DNA of 10,424 nucleotides from an uncultured Selenomonadales bacterium (GTDB taxonomy: Bacteria; Bacillota; Negativicutes; Selenomonadales; Selenomonadaceae): the NCBI GenBank assembly GCA_946543495.1, contig CAMNLS010000028.1, forward strand, positions 1-10,424, read 5' to 3'. Shown one piece after another: positions 1-5,983 of this stretch; position 1 is the stretch's first letter; the number at the start of each line of letters is the position of its first letter. A program made the translations under genes and the position numbers. The notes beneath the pieces were generated by a model. That model worked only from the letters and a program-made list of their open reading frames with translations. It was not told where the DNA came from and ran no database searches.

Positions 1-12
1 TACGCTATTTGG

Positions 13-29
13 CAACTTTTTAAAAGTTG
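13..29. other. AT-rich inverted repeat over the phosphorylase stop codon
   Basis: CAACTTTT and AAAAGTTG are separated by a single T, a perfect dyad that includes the TAA stop (20-22, minus strand) of the phosphorylase gene. As RNA on the minus strand it could form a weak, mostly A-U hairpin. No U-run follows within the few bases left in the window, so a terminator role cannot be judged. Confidence 0.3.
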
Positions 30-853
30 TCGTAGATTTCTTTAAGCAGAGTTTCTTTACGCAAAGTCATGCAGTCGCAGGATTTATCTTCGGGCGTATT
101 CTTCAGGGCGTCGAGTAAAATATTTCCAATCAAAGCCGCGTCGTCGAAGAAAATATTCTTCATGACCTCGTGCGACCAAACGCGCAAGCCTTCCCCGTAA
201 TTGACGACGAAGGACAAATTAGCATAGCACGCGCCGATTTCCCTAGCCAAATAAACTTCCGGTGCGAGGCTCTGCCCGACAATGTCTGCGTGCCCTTTGA
301 GCATTGCAATTTCGGCAGGACTTTCAAAGTGTCGACCGTCCGTCACGGCGTAAATCCCGCGTTCAAAAATTCTTCCGTCAAAAAATTTCTTTGCCGCCGT
401 CAAAAGTTTTTCGCGCAGTTCAGGACACAGTGCCTCGCGCATAATCAGCAAATATCGCCCGTCAAGCTGAACATCTTTGCGCGTCGACAAGTCAAGGTAA
501 TCGTCTGGAATCATCAAGTCGCGGGGATTGAGCAAGTGATTAATCGTGCCGACGCCGCCTTCGGATAGAATTCGTTTGACGCCCGCCTCTCTGAACGTCC
601 AAAAGATTTGCCGCGAAGAATCAGCGCGAGTAACGCCGCTCCGCCAGCCGTGCATTTTGCAAGTCAGAAACTTTTTCCCGTCGACGCTACACAATCTGAA
701 CGCCGGACTTTTGCCATATGGCGTCTCGAAGAATAAATTCTCCGCGTCAACGTCAACGTCAACAAAGTTTTTCGGGAAGTCACTGCTAAGCGTGCCCGAT
801 CCGCCGATTATCGCAAAATCAACTTGTGGAATTTCCAATTCCCAATTCCTCAT
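20..853 (-). CDS. MTAP/PNP-family purine nucleoside phosphorylase, divergent
   Basis: This 277-residue protein has the size and layout of trimeric methylthioadenosine/purine nucleoside phosphorylases, which cleave nucleosides with phosphate to a free base and a pentose 1-phosphate. Visible family marks are IGGSG near the N-terminus (16-20, phosphate loop), a GVGT-containing stretch then PDDYLDLSTRKD (100-126), TDGRHFES (171-178, where the family has GPRFET-like), VGQS (192-195, usually VGMT) and VVNYGEG (216-222, base-pocket region). MHGWRSG (67-73) stands where the family usually has RHGxxH. These changes sit at phosphate- and base-binding positions, so the substrate is uncertain and a methylthioadenosine role should not be assumed. 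The ATG lies 2 bases after the ilvB stop, so the two are probably co-transcribed. A TTG at codon 6 (836-838), preceded by GAGG at good spacing, is an alternative start that would give a more typical N-terminus. Confidence 0.82.
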   Translation of the reverse strand: MRNWELEIPQVDFAIIGGSGTLSSDFPKNFVDVDVDAENLFFETPYGKSPAFRLCSVDGKKFLTCKMHGWRSGVTRADSSRQIFWTFREAGVKRILSEGGVGTINHLLNPRDLMIPDDYLDLSTRKDVQLDGRYLLIMREALCPELREKLLTAAKKFFDGRIFERGIYAVTDGRHFESPAEIAMLKGHADIVGQSLAPEVYLAREIGACYANLSFVVNYGEGLRVWSHEVMKNIFFDDAALIGNILLDALKNTPEDKSCDCMTLRKETLLKEIYDNF

Positions 854-864
854 TCCTAATTCCC
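830..864. repeat. Heptanucleotide tandem repeat across the ilvB stop / phosphorylase start
   Basis: On the minus strand five consecutive 7-mers read GGGAATT, AGGAATG, AGGAATT, GGGAATT, GGAAATT. Each is within one or two bases of the consensus RGGAATT. The array holds the last codons and TAG stop of ilvB, the ATG of the next gene and its first codons. Because 7 is not a multiple of 3, gain or loss of one unit would change the frame relation of the start and its ribosome site. Confidence 0.8.
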
Positions 865-2544
865 TAAAACCATTTGGTCAAGACGCTTGCCGCCCGGCAC
901 CATCGGGATAACGTTTTCTTCTTCGGGAACGTAGACATCAATCACCGCCGCGCCCTTAGAAAACAAAATCTCAACAAGCTCCGTATCTAACTCCGCCCGC
1001 TTAGTCAGTCGATAGCCGCGCACGCCCATAGCTTGAGCAATCTTCACGAAGTCACGCTTGCACTTGAGTTCCGACGCCGAATAGTGATGATTGTAAAATA
1101 ATCTTTGCCACTGTCCGACCATGCCGAGAATAAAATTGTGCACGATGACAATCTTAACGTCAATGTCGTGGTCAGCGAGCGTCGCCAGCTCTTGAATGTT
1201 CATCATGATTGAGCCGTCGCCCGTGAACAGCACGACATTTTTATCAGGGCAAGCAAGCTTAGCACCCATAGCCGCCGGAAGTCCGAAGCCCATAGTGCCT
1301 AAGCCGCCCGAAGTGAGGAATTGTCGCGGCTTATGACTCTTAAAGAATTGCGCCGACCACATTTGATGTTGCCCAACGTCAGTCACGGCGATTGTATTAT
1401 CGTCGCAGATACTACTTATCTTGCTGATGAGTGCGCCAGGTTTAATCGCGTCGCCGTCCTCTTGCCAGCTAAATGGATGTTCCGCGCCTTTGTCGACGGC
1501 TTGAGCCTTCCACGCTGAAAATTTTTCCGCAAAGTTCGTTGACGACTCGTCAAGTTTCTGTCTGAACATTGGGAGCGATTGACGCAGGTCGCCCAGAACT
1601 TTTAAATCAGCTTGAACATTTTTATTCATCTCGGCGGGGTCAAGTTCAAAGTGAACAATCTTAGCGTGCGGAGCAAATTCAGCTACGCGCCCCGTAACTC
1701 TATCGCTAAACCTCATGCCAATACACAACAGCAGGTCGCAAGCTTGAATCGCCATGTTCGCGCCGTATGAACCGTGCATTCCCGCAAAGCCCAAGAAGCC
1801 GTCCGTGTCCGCGTCGATACAGCCTAGACCCATTAAAGTTGCCGTCGACGGACAACCCAACCGCGCTAAAATTTTTCTTAACTCGTCCGAAGTCTCCGAA
1901 GAAGTCACGCCGCCGCCCGCGAAGATTAACGGACGTTCGCAAGCCTCAACAGCTTTAACAACCTCATCAACCGCCGACGCCTCAACGGGATTCTTTCCGC
2001 TGTAGCCGCGCAGATTTATCGTTTCGGGATATTCAAAGTCAATCTCGGCGTTGAACACGTCCGCCGCAATGTCAATCGATACTGGACCAGGTCTGCCCGT
2101 CTTGGCAATAAAGAACGCCTCTTTAACGACGCGGGGCAATGTGGTCACGTCCTTAACAAGGTAGTTATGCTTAGTAATGGGCGTGGTGATTCCGCAAACG
2201 TCGACTTCTTGGAAGGAGTCCTTGCCGATAGCGGGATTGGCAACCTGCCCCGTGATACACACAAGCGGTATCGAATCCATGTTAGCAGTCGCAATGCCCG
2301 TGATTAAATTCGCCGCGCCTGGTCCGCTCGTGGCGATGACGACTCCAACTTTGCCGCTTGCTCGCGCATAACCGTCCGCCGCGTGTACTGCGCCTTGCTC
2401 ATGTCCCGTCAAGATGTTCGGGAAATTCATTTTATAAATCTCGTCGTACAAACGCAATACAACGCCGCCTGGATAGCCGAAGACTAACTCGACTCCTTCC
2501 TTCTTCAAGCTCTCAAGCAGTGCTCGCGCTCCATTCATCTTCAA
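856..2544 (-). CDS. ilvB: Acetolactate synthase, large (catalytic) subunit
   Basis: Acetohydroxyacid synthase joins pyruvate with pyruvate or 2-oxobutyrate using thiamine diphosphate, the first shared step of valine, leucine and isoleucine synthesis in the cytoplasm. The 562 residues match the usual length. Seen are VFGYPGG (21-27), the catalytic Glu49 in GHEQGA, SGPGAANL (73-80), FQE (111-113), the central GMRFSDRVTGR (276-286), GGLGTMGFGLPAA (413-425) and the ThDP/Mg motif starting GDGSIMMN (442-449) and ending at Asn470, followed by LGMVGQWQ. An Arg is common at the Gly of MVGQWQ, a minor change. A TTG start is chosen because AGGAGGG ends 7 bases upstream; an ATG two codons in is too far from it. 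The gene has its own promoter and is followed directly by a phosphorylase, with no regulatory-subunit gene ilvN alongside. No T-box or leader peptide fits in the roughly 75-bp upstream gap. Confidence 0.96.
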   Translation of the reverse strand: MKMNGARALLESLKKEGVELVFGYPGGVVLRLYDEIYKMNFPNILTGHEQGAVHAADGYARASGKVGVVIATSGPGAANLITGIATANMDSIPLVCITGQVANPAIGKDSFQEVDVCGITTPITKHNYLVKDVTTLPRVVKEAFFIAKTGRPGPVSIDIAADVFNAEIDFEYPETINLRGYSGKNPVEASAVDEVVKAVEACERPLIFAGGGVTSSETSDELRKILARLGCPSTATLMGLGCIDADTDGFLGFAGMHGSYGANMAIQACDLLLCIGMRFSDRVTGRVAEFAPHAKIVHFELDPAEMNKNVQADLKVLGDLRQSLPMFRQKLDESSTNFAEKFSAWKAQAVDKGAEHPFSWQEDGDAIKPGALISKISSICDDNTIAVTDVGQHQMWSAQFFKSHKPRQFLTSGGLGTMGFGLPAAMGAKLACPDKNVVLFTGDGSIMMNIQELATLADHDIDVKIVIVHNFILGMVGQWQRLFYNHHYSASELKCKRDFVKIAQAMGVRGYRLTKRAELDTELVEILFSKGAAVIDVYVPEEENVIPMVPGGKRLDQMVLGN

Positions 2545-2551
2545 TTCTTTT

Positions 2552-2558
2552 CCCTCCT
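2552..2558 (-). promoter_or_regulatory. Ribosome binding site deciding the ilvB TTG start
   Basis: AGGAGGG on the minus strand, 7 bases before TTG at 2544-2542. The in-frame ATG at 2538 would be 13 bases away, so TTG is preferred. Confidence 0.8.
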
Positions 2559-2572
2559 AACTTAATATTGCG

Positions 2573-2601
2573 ATTATACAACGAACGTTGCGCTTTGAAA
2601 A
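2573..2601 (-). promoter_or_regulatory. Sigma-A-type promoter of ilvB
   Basis: On the minus strand TTTTCA (2601-2596) and a perfect TATAAT (2578-2573) are separated by 17 bases, about 28 bases before the start codon. This supports ilvB transcription separate from the membrane-protein gene upstream. Confidence 0.7.
2579..2590. promoter_or_regulatory. Dyad in the ilvB promoter spacer, possible operator
   Basis: CAACG-AA-CGTTG is a perfect 5+5 dyad lying wholly between the -35 and -10 boxes and touching the -10. A repressor bound here would block polymerase. A 10-base dyad can arise by chance, so this is only a candidate. Confidence 0.3.
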
Positions 2602-2619
2602 TGTTTTTTTATCGAGCGT

Positions 2620-3813
2620 TCAGAACGTGCAGATAACTTTATCATCACGCCCGACCAAAAGTTTTTTACCGTCTTCGCCTTCCGATATTTTGCCAATCAA
2701 GTTTCCGTCAAGGTCAAGGATATTCCCCGTGCTAAGATCGATTGTATAAAAAAAACCCTCCGCTAGTCGAACGTGTTCAAGATTTTTTTCGCGGTCAAAG
2801 GTTATATAGCCGATTCGACGCCCAGAAGTTTCTTCGATGACAGCGTTCGTATCGTCAAAGTATCTAATGGTTTGCTCCGAGCCGTCTTGACTGCGATATT
2901 TTAAAAGTTTCTCCGCAGAATAGATCGCGTTTGCCGTCGCCGTCCAAACAGATGCTTCTATGGCATGGGAAAAAGGTAGGACTTGTTCAGCCGCACGACT
3001 GATAATCATATCGTTAAGATCAACTTCAGCGAACCTTAAGACGACATTATTGATATTAACTTCCGTAACTTTCAGAGCACCATTGACTTCACTAGGCAAT
3101 ACATCAGACGCCAATGACGAAGTTACGTTTGTACTCGTGTTTACTTCGGTAGCGTTAGTGTCAAAGCTATCTGAAAGTGAGCCGTCGAAAAGTTCGTGTC
3201 CATTGATTTTGATTTTGAGGAACGGCATGATAATCGAAAGCACAATCATCGGCGTAATCCCCATAATCAACAGCGCACGATCCGTATCGTAGCCGTGACT
3301 GTAGAGCCATGAGAATTTTTTGTGCAAGCCGCGTGTCAGAAATAAAGCAATCAAGCCCGCGATAATTAAACCTATGAACGAACCGTATTGAGCCGCATCA
3401 GCAGAAAAAATTCCGCCAATCATCATGACGATTCCCACGCCGCTTGCTTTGTATAAAATCGCATTCGTAATCACGACGAACAGATAAACGCCGTAAGTGT
3501 AAAGCCCCGCGACTAGTGCTCGCCAATTTTGAATTAGAAACTTCGCACGAAGCAACAACATTAAGATAAACAAACCCAGAAAGATTAAAGCGGTCGGCGG
3601 GAAGATTATTTCCAAGATCGCAGTCAGGACGAATGCAACGATCATGCCGATTATCATTGACGCAAGGACTTTGAACATCGACATAAAAAAAAATCCCAGT
3701 ATAAACATGACGCCCAGCCAGAGAGAATGTTTGAATAGTGCGAAGGTCAAAGTCAATCCCCAAATCGACAAGAAGATATAATGTTTCAACGTGAACTGTT
3801 TTTCGTTAGACAA
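2620..3813 (-). CDS. Polytopic membrane protein with soluble C-terminal half, unknown function
   Basis: I do not recognise the family. The first ~200 of 397 residues are strongly hydrophobic, with about seven or eight likely membrane segments (roughly 12-28, 30-46, 48-70, 74-89, 100-121, 144-160, 180-200, with another possible at 125-136). The rest is soluble. Residues 205-275 are rich in Asn/Thr/Ser and repeat a short EVN/EVD element four times (about 223, 242, 251, 263). The end (315-397) looks beta-rich, with two similar turns, SGRRIGYI (330-337) and DGNLIGKI (369-376). No catalytic motif is visible. TTG is taken as the start because GGGAGG sits 8 bases before it. It lies 100 bases downstream of the membrane kinase gene on the same strand, so joint function or transcription is possible. 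It ends 75 bases before ilvB, which has its own promoter. Confidence 0.8.
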   Translation of the reverse strand: MSNEKQFTLKHYIFLSIWGLTLTFALFKHSLWLGVMFILGFFFMSMFKVLASMIIGMIVAFVLTAILEIIFPPTALIFLGLFILMLLLRAKFLIQNWRALVAGLYTYGVYLFVVITNAILYKASGVGIVMMIGGIFSADAAQYGSFIGLIIAGLIALFLTRGLHKKFSWLYSHGYDTDRALLIMGITPMIVLSIIMPFLKIKINGHELFDGSLSDSFDTNATEVNTSTNVTSSLASDVLPSEVNGALKVTEVNINNVVLRFAEVDLNDMIISRAAEQVLPFSHAIEASVWTATANAIYSAEKLLKYRSQDGSEQTIRYFDDTNAVIEETSGRRIGYITFDREKNLEHVRLAEGFFYTIDLSTGNILDLDGNLIGKISEGEDGKKLLVGRDDKVICTF

Positions 3814-3821
3814 ATTAAACG

Positions 3822-3827
3822 CCTCCC
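3822..3827 (-). promoter_or_regulatory. Ribosome binding site of the membrane-protein gene
   Basis: GGGAGG on the minus strand is followed after 8 bases by TTG at 3813-3811. This supports the non-ATG start. Confidence 0.75.
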
Positions 3828-3875
3828 ATTTTAAATCGATGCTTTGCTATTAATTGTATAAAGAAATGTTCGCTT

Positions 3876-3899
3876 GAGTAATTACCTCGCGGGTAACTC
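3876..3899. other. Hairpin between kinase and membrane-protein genes
   Basis: GAG + TTACC (3876-3878, 3882-3886) can pair with GGTAA + CTC (3892-3899), with a 3-base bulge and a 5-base loop. It is 14 bases past the kinase stop on the minus strand. No clear U-run follows, so it is a weak terminator, an mRNA processing site or an attenuator at best. Confidence 0.3.
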
Positions 3900-3912
3900 G
3901 ATAACAAAACTT

Positions 3913-5421
3913 TTAATCGACAATATCGAACCACGCCCCCCAATAGTGTTCGTTCATCTTTGATTCGTCACCGTCAAGCCAAATTTGGAAGTAAGCGGAG
4001 GTGTTCTCTCTATCCGACACGCTCAGCAGGTTGAACGGTATTATAAACTCTGTTGACTCACCGCTTGCAAGCGTTGGTAACTCTCTTGTTTGCGTTATCT
4101 TACCGTCGCCCCAATTTTGTCCGATGACAAACTTTATCTTCGGGTTTAGCCAAAGCGCGTCCGTGTCGTTGGTGATGTGCAATCTTAACTGCGTCGCTGA
4201 CCACTGTGCGCGGGTGATTTTTATGTTGTCGTTTATGTGCTCGAATTGGTCGAATAGCGAATCATTCAAATAAAGTTTCGTCTGGAGTAGCCCCGAAGAA
4301 GTTCTGCGCCTGTTAAAGTTTATCGGCGGCTCGTAACTCGGCTCGTTAGGCGCGGGCATTGTCGGCAACTTTAAATCGTCTTTGGAAAAAGTTTGACGCG
4401 GCGGCGGCGTATACTCTTTGGGCGGCTCGACACTCGGTAGGACAACTTCACTTTGCGGCGGCGTGATGACTTCTGGCAACTTGAATGTCTCGCCTTGCAC
4501 GGGCTGTGAAATTTCTTGCGGCTCCTCTTCCGTGAAGGTCTCAAGCTTAGCGATTGACTCTTGAAAGTTTTCGCCGCTGTTTAGCGTGGGCGAACTTGCC
4601 AGCAAGAAAATTATTATCGTCAAGATAATCAACTCGGTGTGGAACTCTCTGCGAATCATAAACAACAGAACCCTTGCCGCTAATAAGAACAAATCTAATC
4701 TGCGCGGCTCTTGCTCCGTTAATTCCGGCTCGTCAAATTCTTCCGTCGTCAATGCGTCTTTGAGTTCGTCGACGCTTTGGAAACGATTCTTCGGGTCATA
4801 CTCGGTGCACTTATTTAAAATCGTCTTCAAGCGTTCGCCGCAATCCGTGCCGACCAATTCTTTCATCGTGACGCCGAGCGAATAAATATCGCTACGCGGG
4901 TCGGTCTGTCCTTCGCCGTATTGTTCGGGCGGCGCGTAACCCTTCGTGCCTAGTCGATGAGTGTCCGCCTCTTTGCCCTCCTTAAAAATCCTGGCGGCGT
5001 CGAAGTCAATCAATCGAATACGTTCGCCTTGCAATATCAAGTTTGACGGCTTGATGTCTCGATGAATTATTTTCTGCTCATGAAGCTCCTTAAGCCCGTC
5101 GCACATCTGCAGAAGTATTCCGCGTGCTTGCGACTCGCTTAGAAAGTTTTTTCGTTCGTGCAAGCTCTCGCCTTGAATGAATTCTTCAACGATGATTGTT
5201 TCCGACTCGTCCTCCGCGCAATACAAAACCTTAGCCGGCAATGTGAACGAAAATTTTTTTATCAGCTCATAGGGCAAGCCGACTGACTCCACGCGCTTTA
5301 TTATCACAAGCTCGCCGCTTTGTCGAGCTTGAGCCAGCCACACTTCGCCGCGCTCCGAACGCTTTAGCAGTTTCAATTTTTCATAGCGGAACTTGAGGAA
5401 CTCCGCGACGTTTTCTTTCAT
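3913..5421 (-). CDS. Membrane-anchored Ser/Thr protein kinase with C-terminal outside domain
   Basis: A 502-residue Hanks-type kinase. The cytoplasmic kinase domain (about 12-225) shows the ATP lysine in VIIK (K42), IIHRDIKPSNL with catalytic D122 and N127, a DFD in place of DFG (139-141), the GYAPPEQYG activation segment (161-169) and SDIYSLG (177-183). The glycine loop is degenerate: of the usual three glycines only G25 remains (KRSERGEV). The N-lobe is short, with about 35 residues between K42 and the beta5 strand. One membrane segment lies at about 263-280, then a ~100-residue Pro/Glu-rich linker, then a likely beta-sandwich domain (about 375-502, many Trp/Asn/Thr) presumably outside the cytoplasm as a sensor. 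The core motifs suggest an active enzyme, and DFD/DFN variants occur in Firmicutes kinases. It is divergent from an XRE regulator gene with overlapping promoters. A weak AAGG precedes the ATG by 8 bases. Confidence 0.9.
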   Translation of the reverse strand: MKENVAEFLKFRYEKLKLLKRSERGEVWLAQARQSGELVIIKRVESVGLPYELIKKFSFTLPAKVLYCAEDESETIIVEEFIQGESLHERKNFLSESQARGILLQMCDGLKELHEQKIIHRDIKPSNLILQGERIRLIDFDAARIFKEGKEADTHRLGTKGYAPPEQYGEGQTDPRSDIYSLGVTMKELVGTDCGERLKTILNKCTEYDPKNRFQSVDELKDALTTEEFDEPELTEQEPRRLDLFLLAARVLLFMIRREFHTELIILTIIIFLLASSPTLNSGENFQESIAKLETFTEEEPQEISQPVQGETFKLPEVITPPQSEVVLPSVEPPKEYTPPPRQTFSKDDLKLPTMPAPNEPSYEPPINFNRRRTSSGLLQTKLYLNDSLFDQFEHINDNIKITRAQWSATQLRLHITNDTDALWLNPKIKFVIGQNWGDGKITQTRELPTLASGESTEFIIPFNLLSVSDRENTSAYFQIWLDGDESKMNEHYWGAWFDIVD

Positions 5422-5431
5422 GACACGCGCC

Positions 5432-5460
5432 TTGCCTTTCGATTATCATTGCGATATATT
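5432..5460 (+). promoter_or_regulatory. Promoter of the XRE regulator gene
   Basis: TTGCCT (5432-5437), a 17-base spacer and TATATT (5455-5460), about 13 bases before the ribosome site. Four of six and five of six consensus matches at optimal spacing. Confidence 0.65.
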
Positions 5461-5470
5461 CTACAAAAAA
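5442..5470 (-). promoter_or_regulatory. Candidate kinase promoter overlapping the XRE promoter
   Basis: On the minus strand GATAAT (5447-5442) matches five of six -10 bases. At 17-base spacing only a poor -35 (TTTTTT) is seen. The -10 lies inside the spacer of the opposing promoter, so the two transcription units would compete or be jointly controlled. An imperfect dyad, ATTATC-N5-GATATAT (5442-5459), covers or touches both -10 boxes and could be an operator. Confidence 0.35.
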
Positions 5471-5473
5471 TTT

Positions 5474-5479
5474 GGAGGG
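5474..5479 (+). promoter_or_regulatory. Ribosome binding site deciding the XRE gene start
   Basis: GGAGGG, 7 bases before ATG 5487. The reading frame stays open back to a TTG at 5472, but that codon overlaps the ribosome site, so it is not the start. Confidence 0.8.
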
Positions 5480-5486
5480 CAATGCA

Positions 5487-5918
5487 ATGACTGCTAAGAA
5501 CACTACGGAGCTTGAGAACGAATTGAGCGAAGCCGACGACGTTAAAAAATTTCTGGACGACAACGCGGAGAACTTTCGCAAGTTCACGCTTGCCGAGTAT
5601 CTGCGCCGACTGCTTGAGGAAAAGAATTTGTCTAAGGCTCAAGTCATCAGGGCTTCAGAACTAGACGCGACGTATGCACATCACATCTTCAGCGGCAGGA
5701 AGAACCCTTCACGGGAAAAAATTTTATCGCTGGCATTAGCAATGGGGCTTATGGCTAAGGAGACGGATTATCTGCTTTACTATGCGGGGCACGAGAAATT
5801 ATACGTGCGCGACGAATGGGACGCCGTCATCTCTTTTGCGTTGGAGAATCATAAAAGCGTTTTGCAGACCAATGAACTCTTGGAGGAACTACACTTGTCG
5901 CCGCTGATTGGTCGTTGA
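5487..5918 (+). CDS. Small XRE-family helix-turn-helix regulator, kinase-linked
   Basis: A 143-residue, mostly helical protein. Residues about 34-100 form an XRE/Cro-type DNA-binding domain: a first helix TLAEYLRRLLEEKN, then LSKAQVIRASELD leading into the recognition helix TYAHHIFSGRKNPSREKIL, and closing helices through LALAMGLMAKETDYLLYYAG. The first ~33 residues are acidic. The C-terminal ~40 residues (LYVRDEWDAVISFALENHKSVLQTNELLEEL) form a further helical region without a known enzyme motif. Firmicutes carry small XRE proteins of this style beside Ser/Thr kinases. Here the kinase gene is directly divergent, so the regulator may control the kinase, be its substrate, or both. That is inference. 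No sensor domain is seen. It is followed by the flhF promoter rather than joined to flhF. Confidence 0.85.
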   Translation: MTAKNTTELENELSEADDVKKFLDDNAENFRKFTLAEYLRRLLEEKNLSKAQVIRASELDATYAHHIFSGRKNPSREKILSLALAMGLMAKETDYLLYYAGHEKLYVRDEWDAVISFALENHKSVLQTNELLEELHLSPLIGR

Positions 5919-5926
5919 ATTTCCAT

Positions 5927-5954
5927 TTGCTATGAAGAAATTTTCTGATATAAT
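5927..5954 (+). promoter_or_regulatory. Extended -10 promoter of the flhF operon
   Basis: TTGCTA (5927-5932), a 16-base spacer and TATAAT (5949-5954) preceded by TG at the extended -10 position (5946-5947). This is a strong housekeeping-sigma match; no flagellar-sigma (sigma-28) pattern is seen. It lies 8 bases after the XRE stop. Confidence 0.75.
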
Positions 5955-5969
5955 TTCGTTTAAAAAACT

Positions 5970-5977
5970 GGTGGTGA
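5970..5977 (+). promoter_or_regulatory. Ribosome binding site of flhF
   Basis: GGTGGTGA differs by one base from GGAGGTGA and is 6 bases before TTG 5984, which supports the TTG start and the N-terminus MQIKVFKAG typical of FlhF. Confidence 0.75.
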
Positions 5978-5983
5978 TTTTGT

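Noticed and set aside
170..568. Plus-strand open frame opposite the phosphorylase
   Set aside because: The minus strand encodes a clear family protein, and the plus frame has no ribosome site or recognisable protein character.
2545..2619. T-box or attenuator leader before ilvB
   Set aside because: Only about 75 bases are available and most is promoter. No T-box motif, leader peptide or terminator is seen.
2616..2627. GTTC/GAAC dyad at the membrane-protein stop as a terminator
   Set aside because: On the minus strand it is followed by an A-run, not a U-run, and the loop is too short.
2960..3292. Plus-strand open frame within the membrane-protein gene
   Set aside because: No ribosome site or family resemblance. 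The opposite strand has a coherent membrane protein with a good start.
5482..5490. Mini-frame ATG-CAA-TGA overlapping the XRE start
   Set aside because: Its ATG is only 2 bases from the ribosome site, too close for initiation; ATG 5487 is properly spaced.
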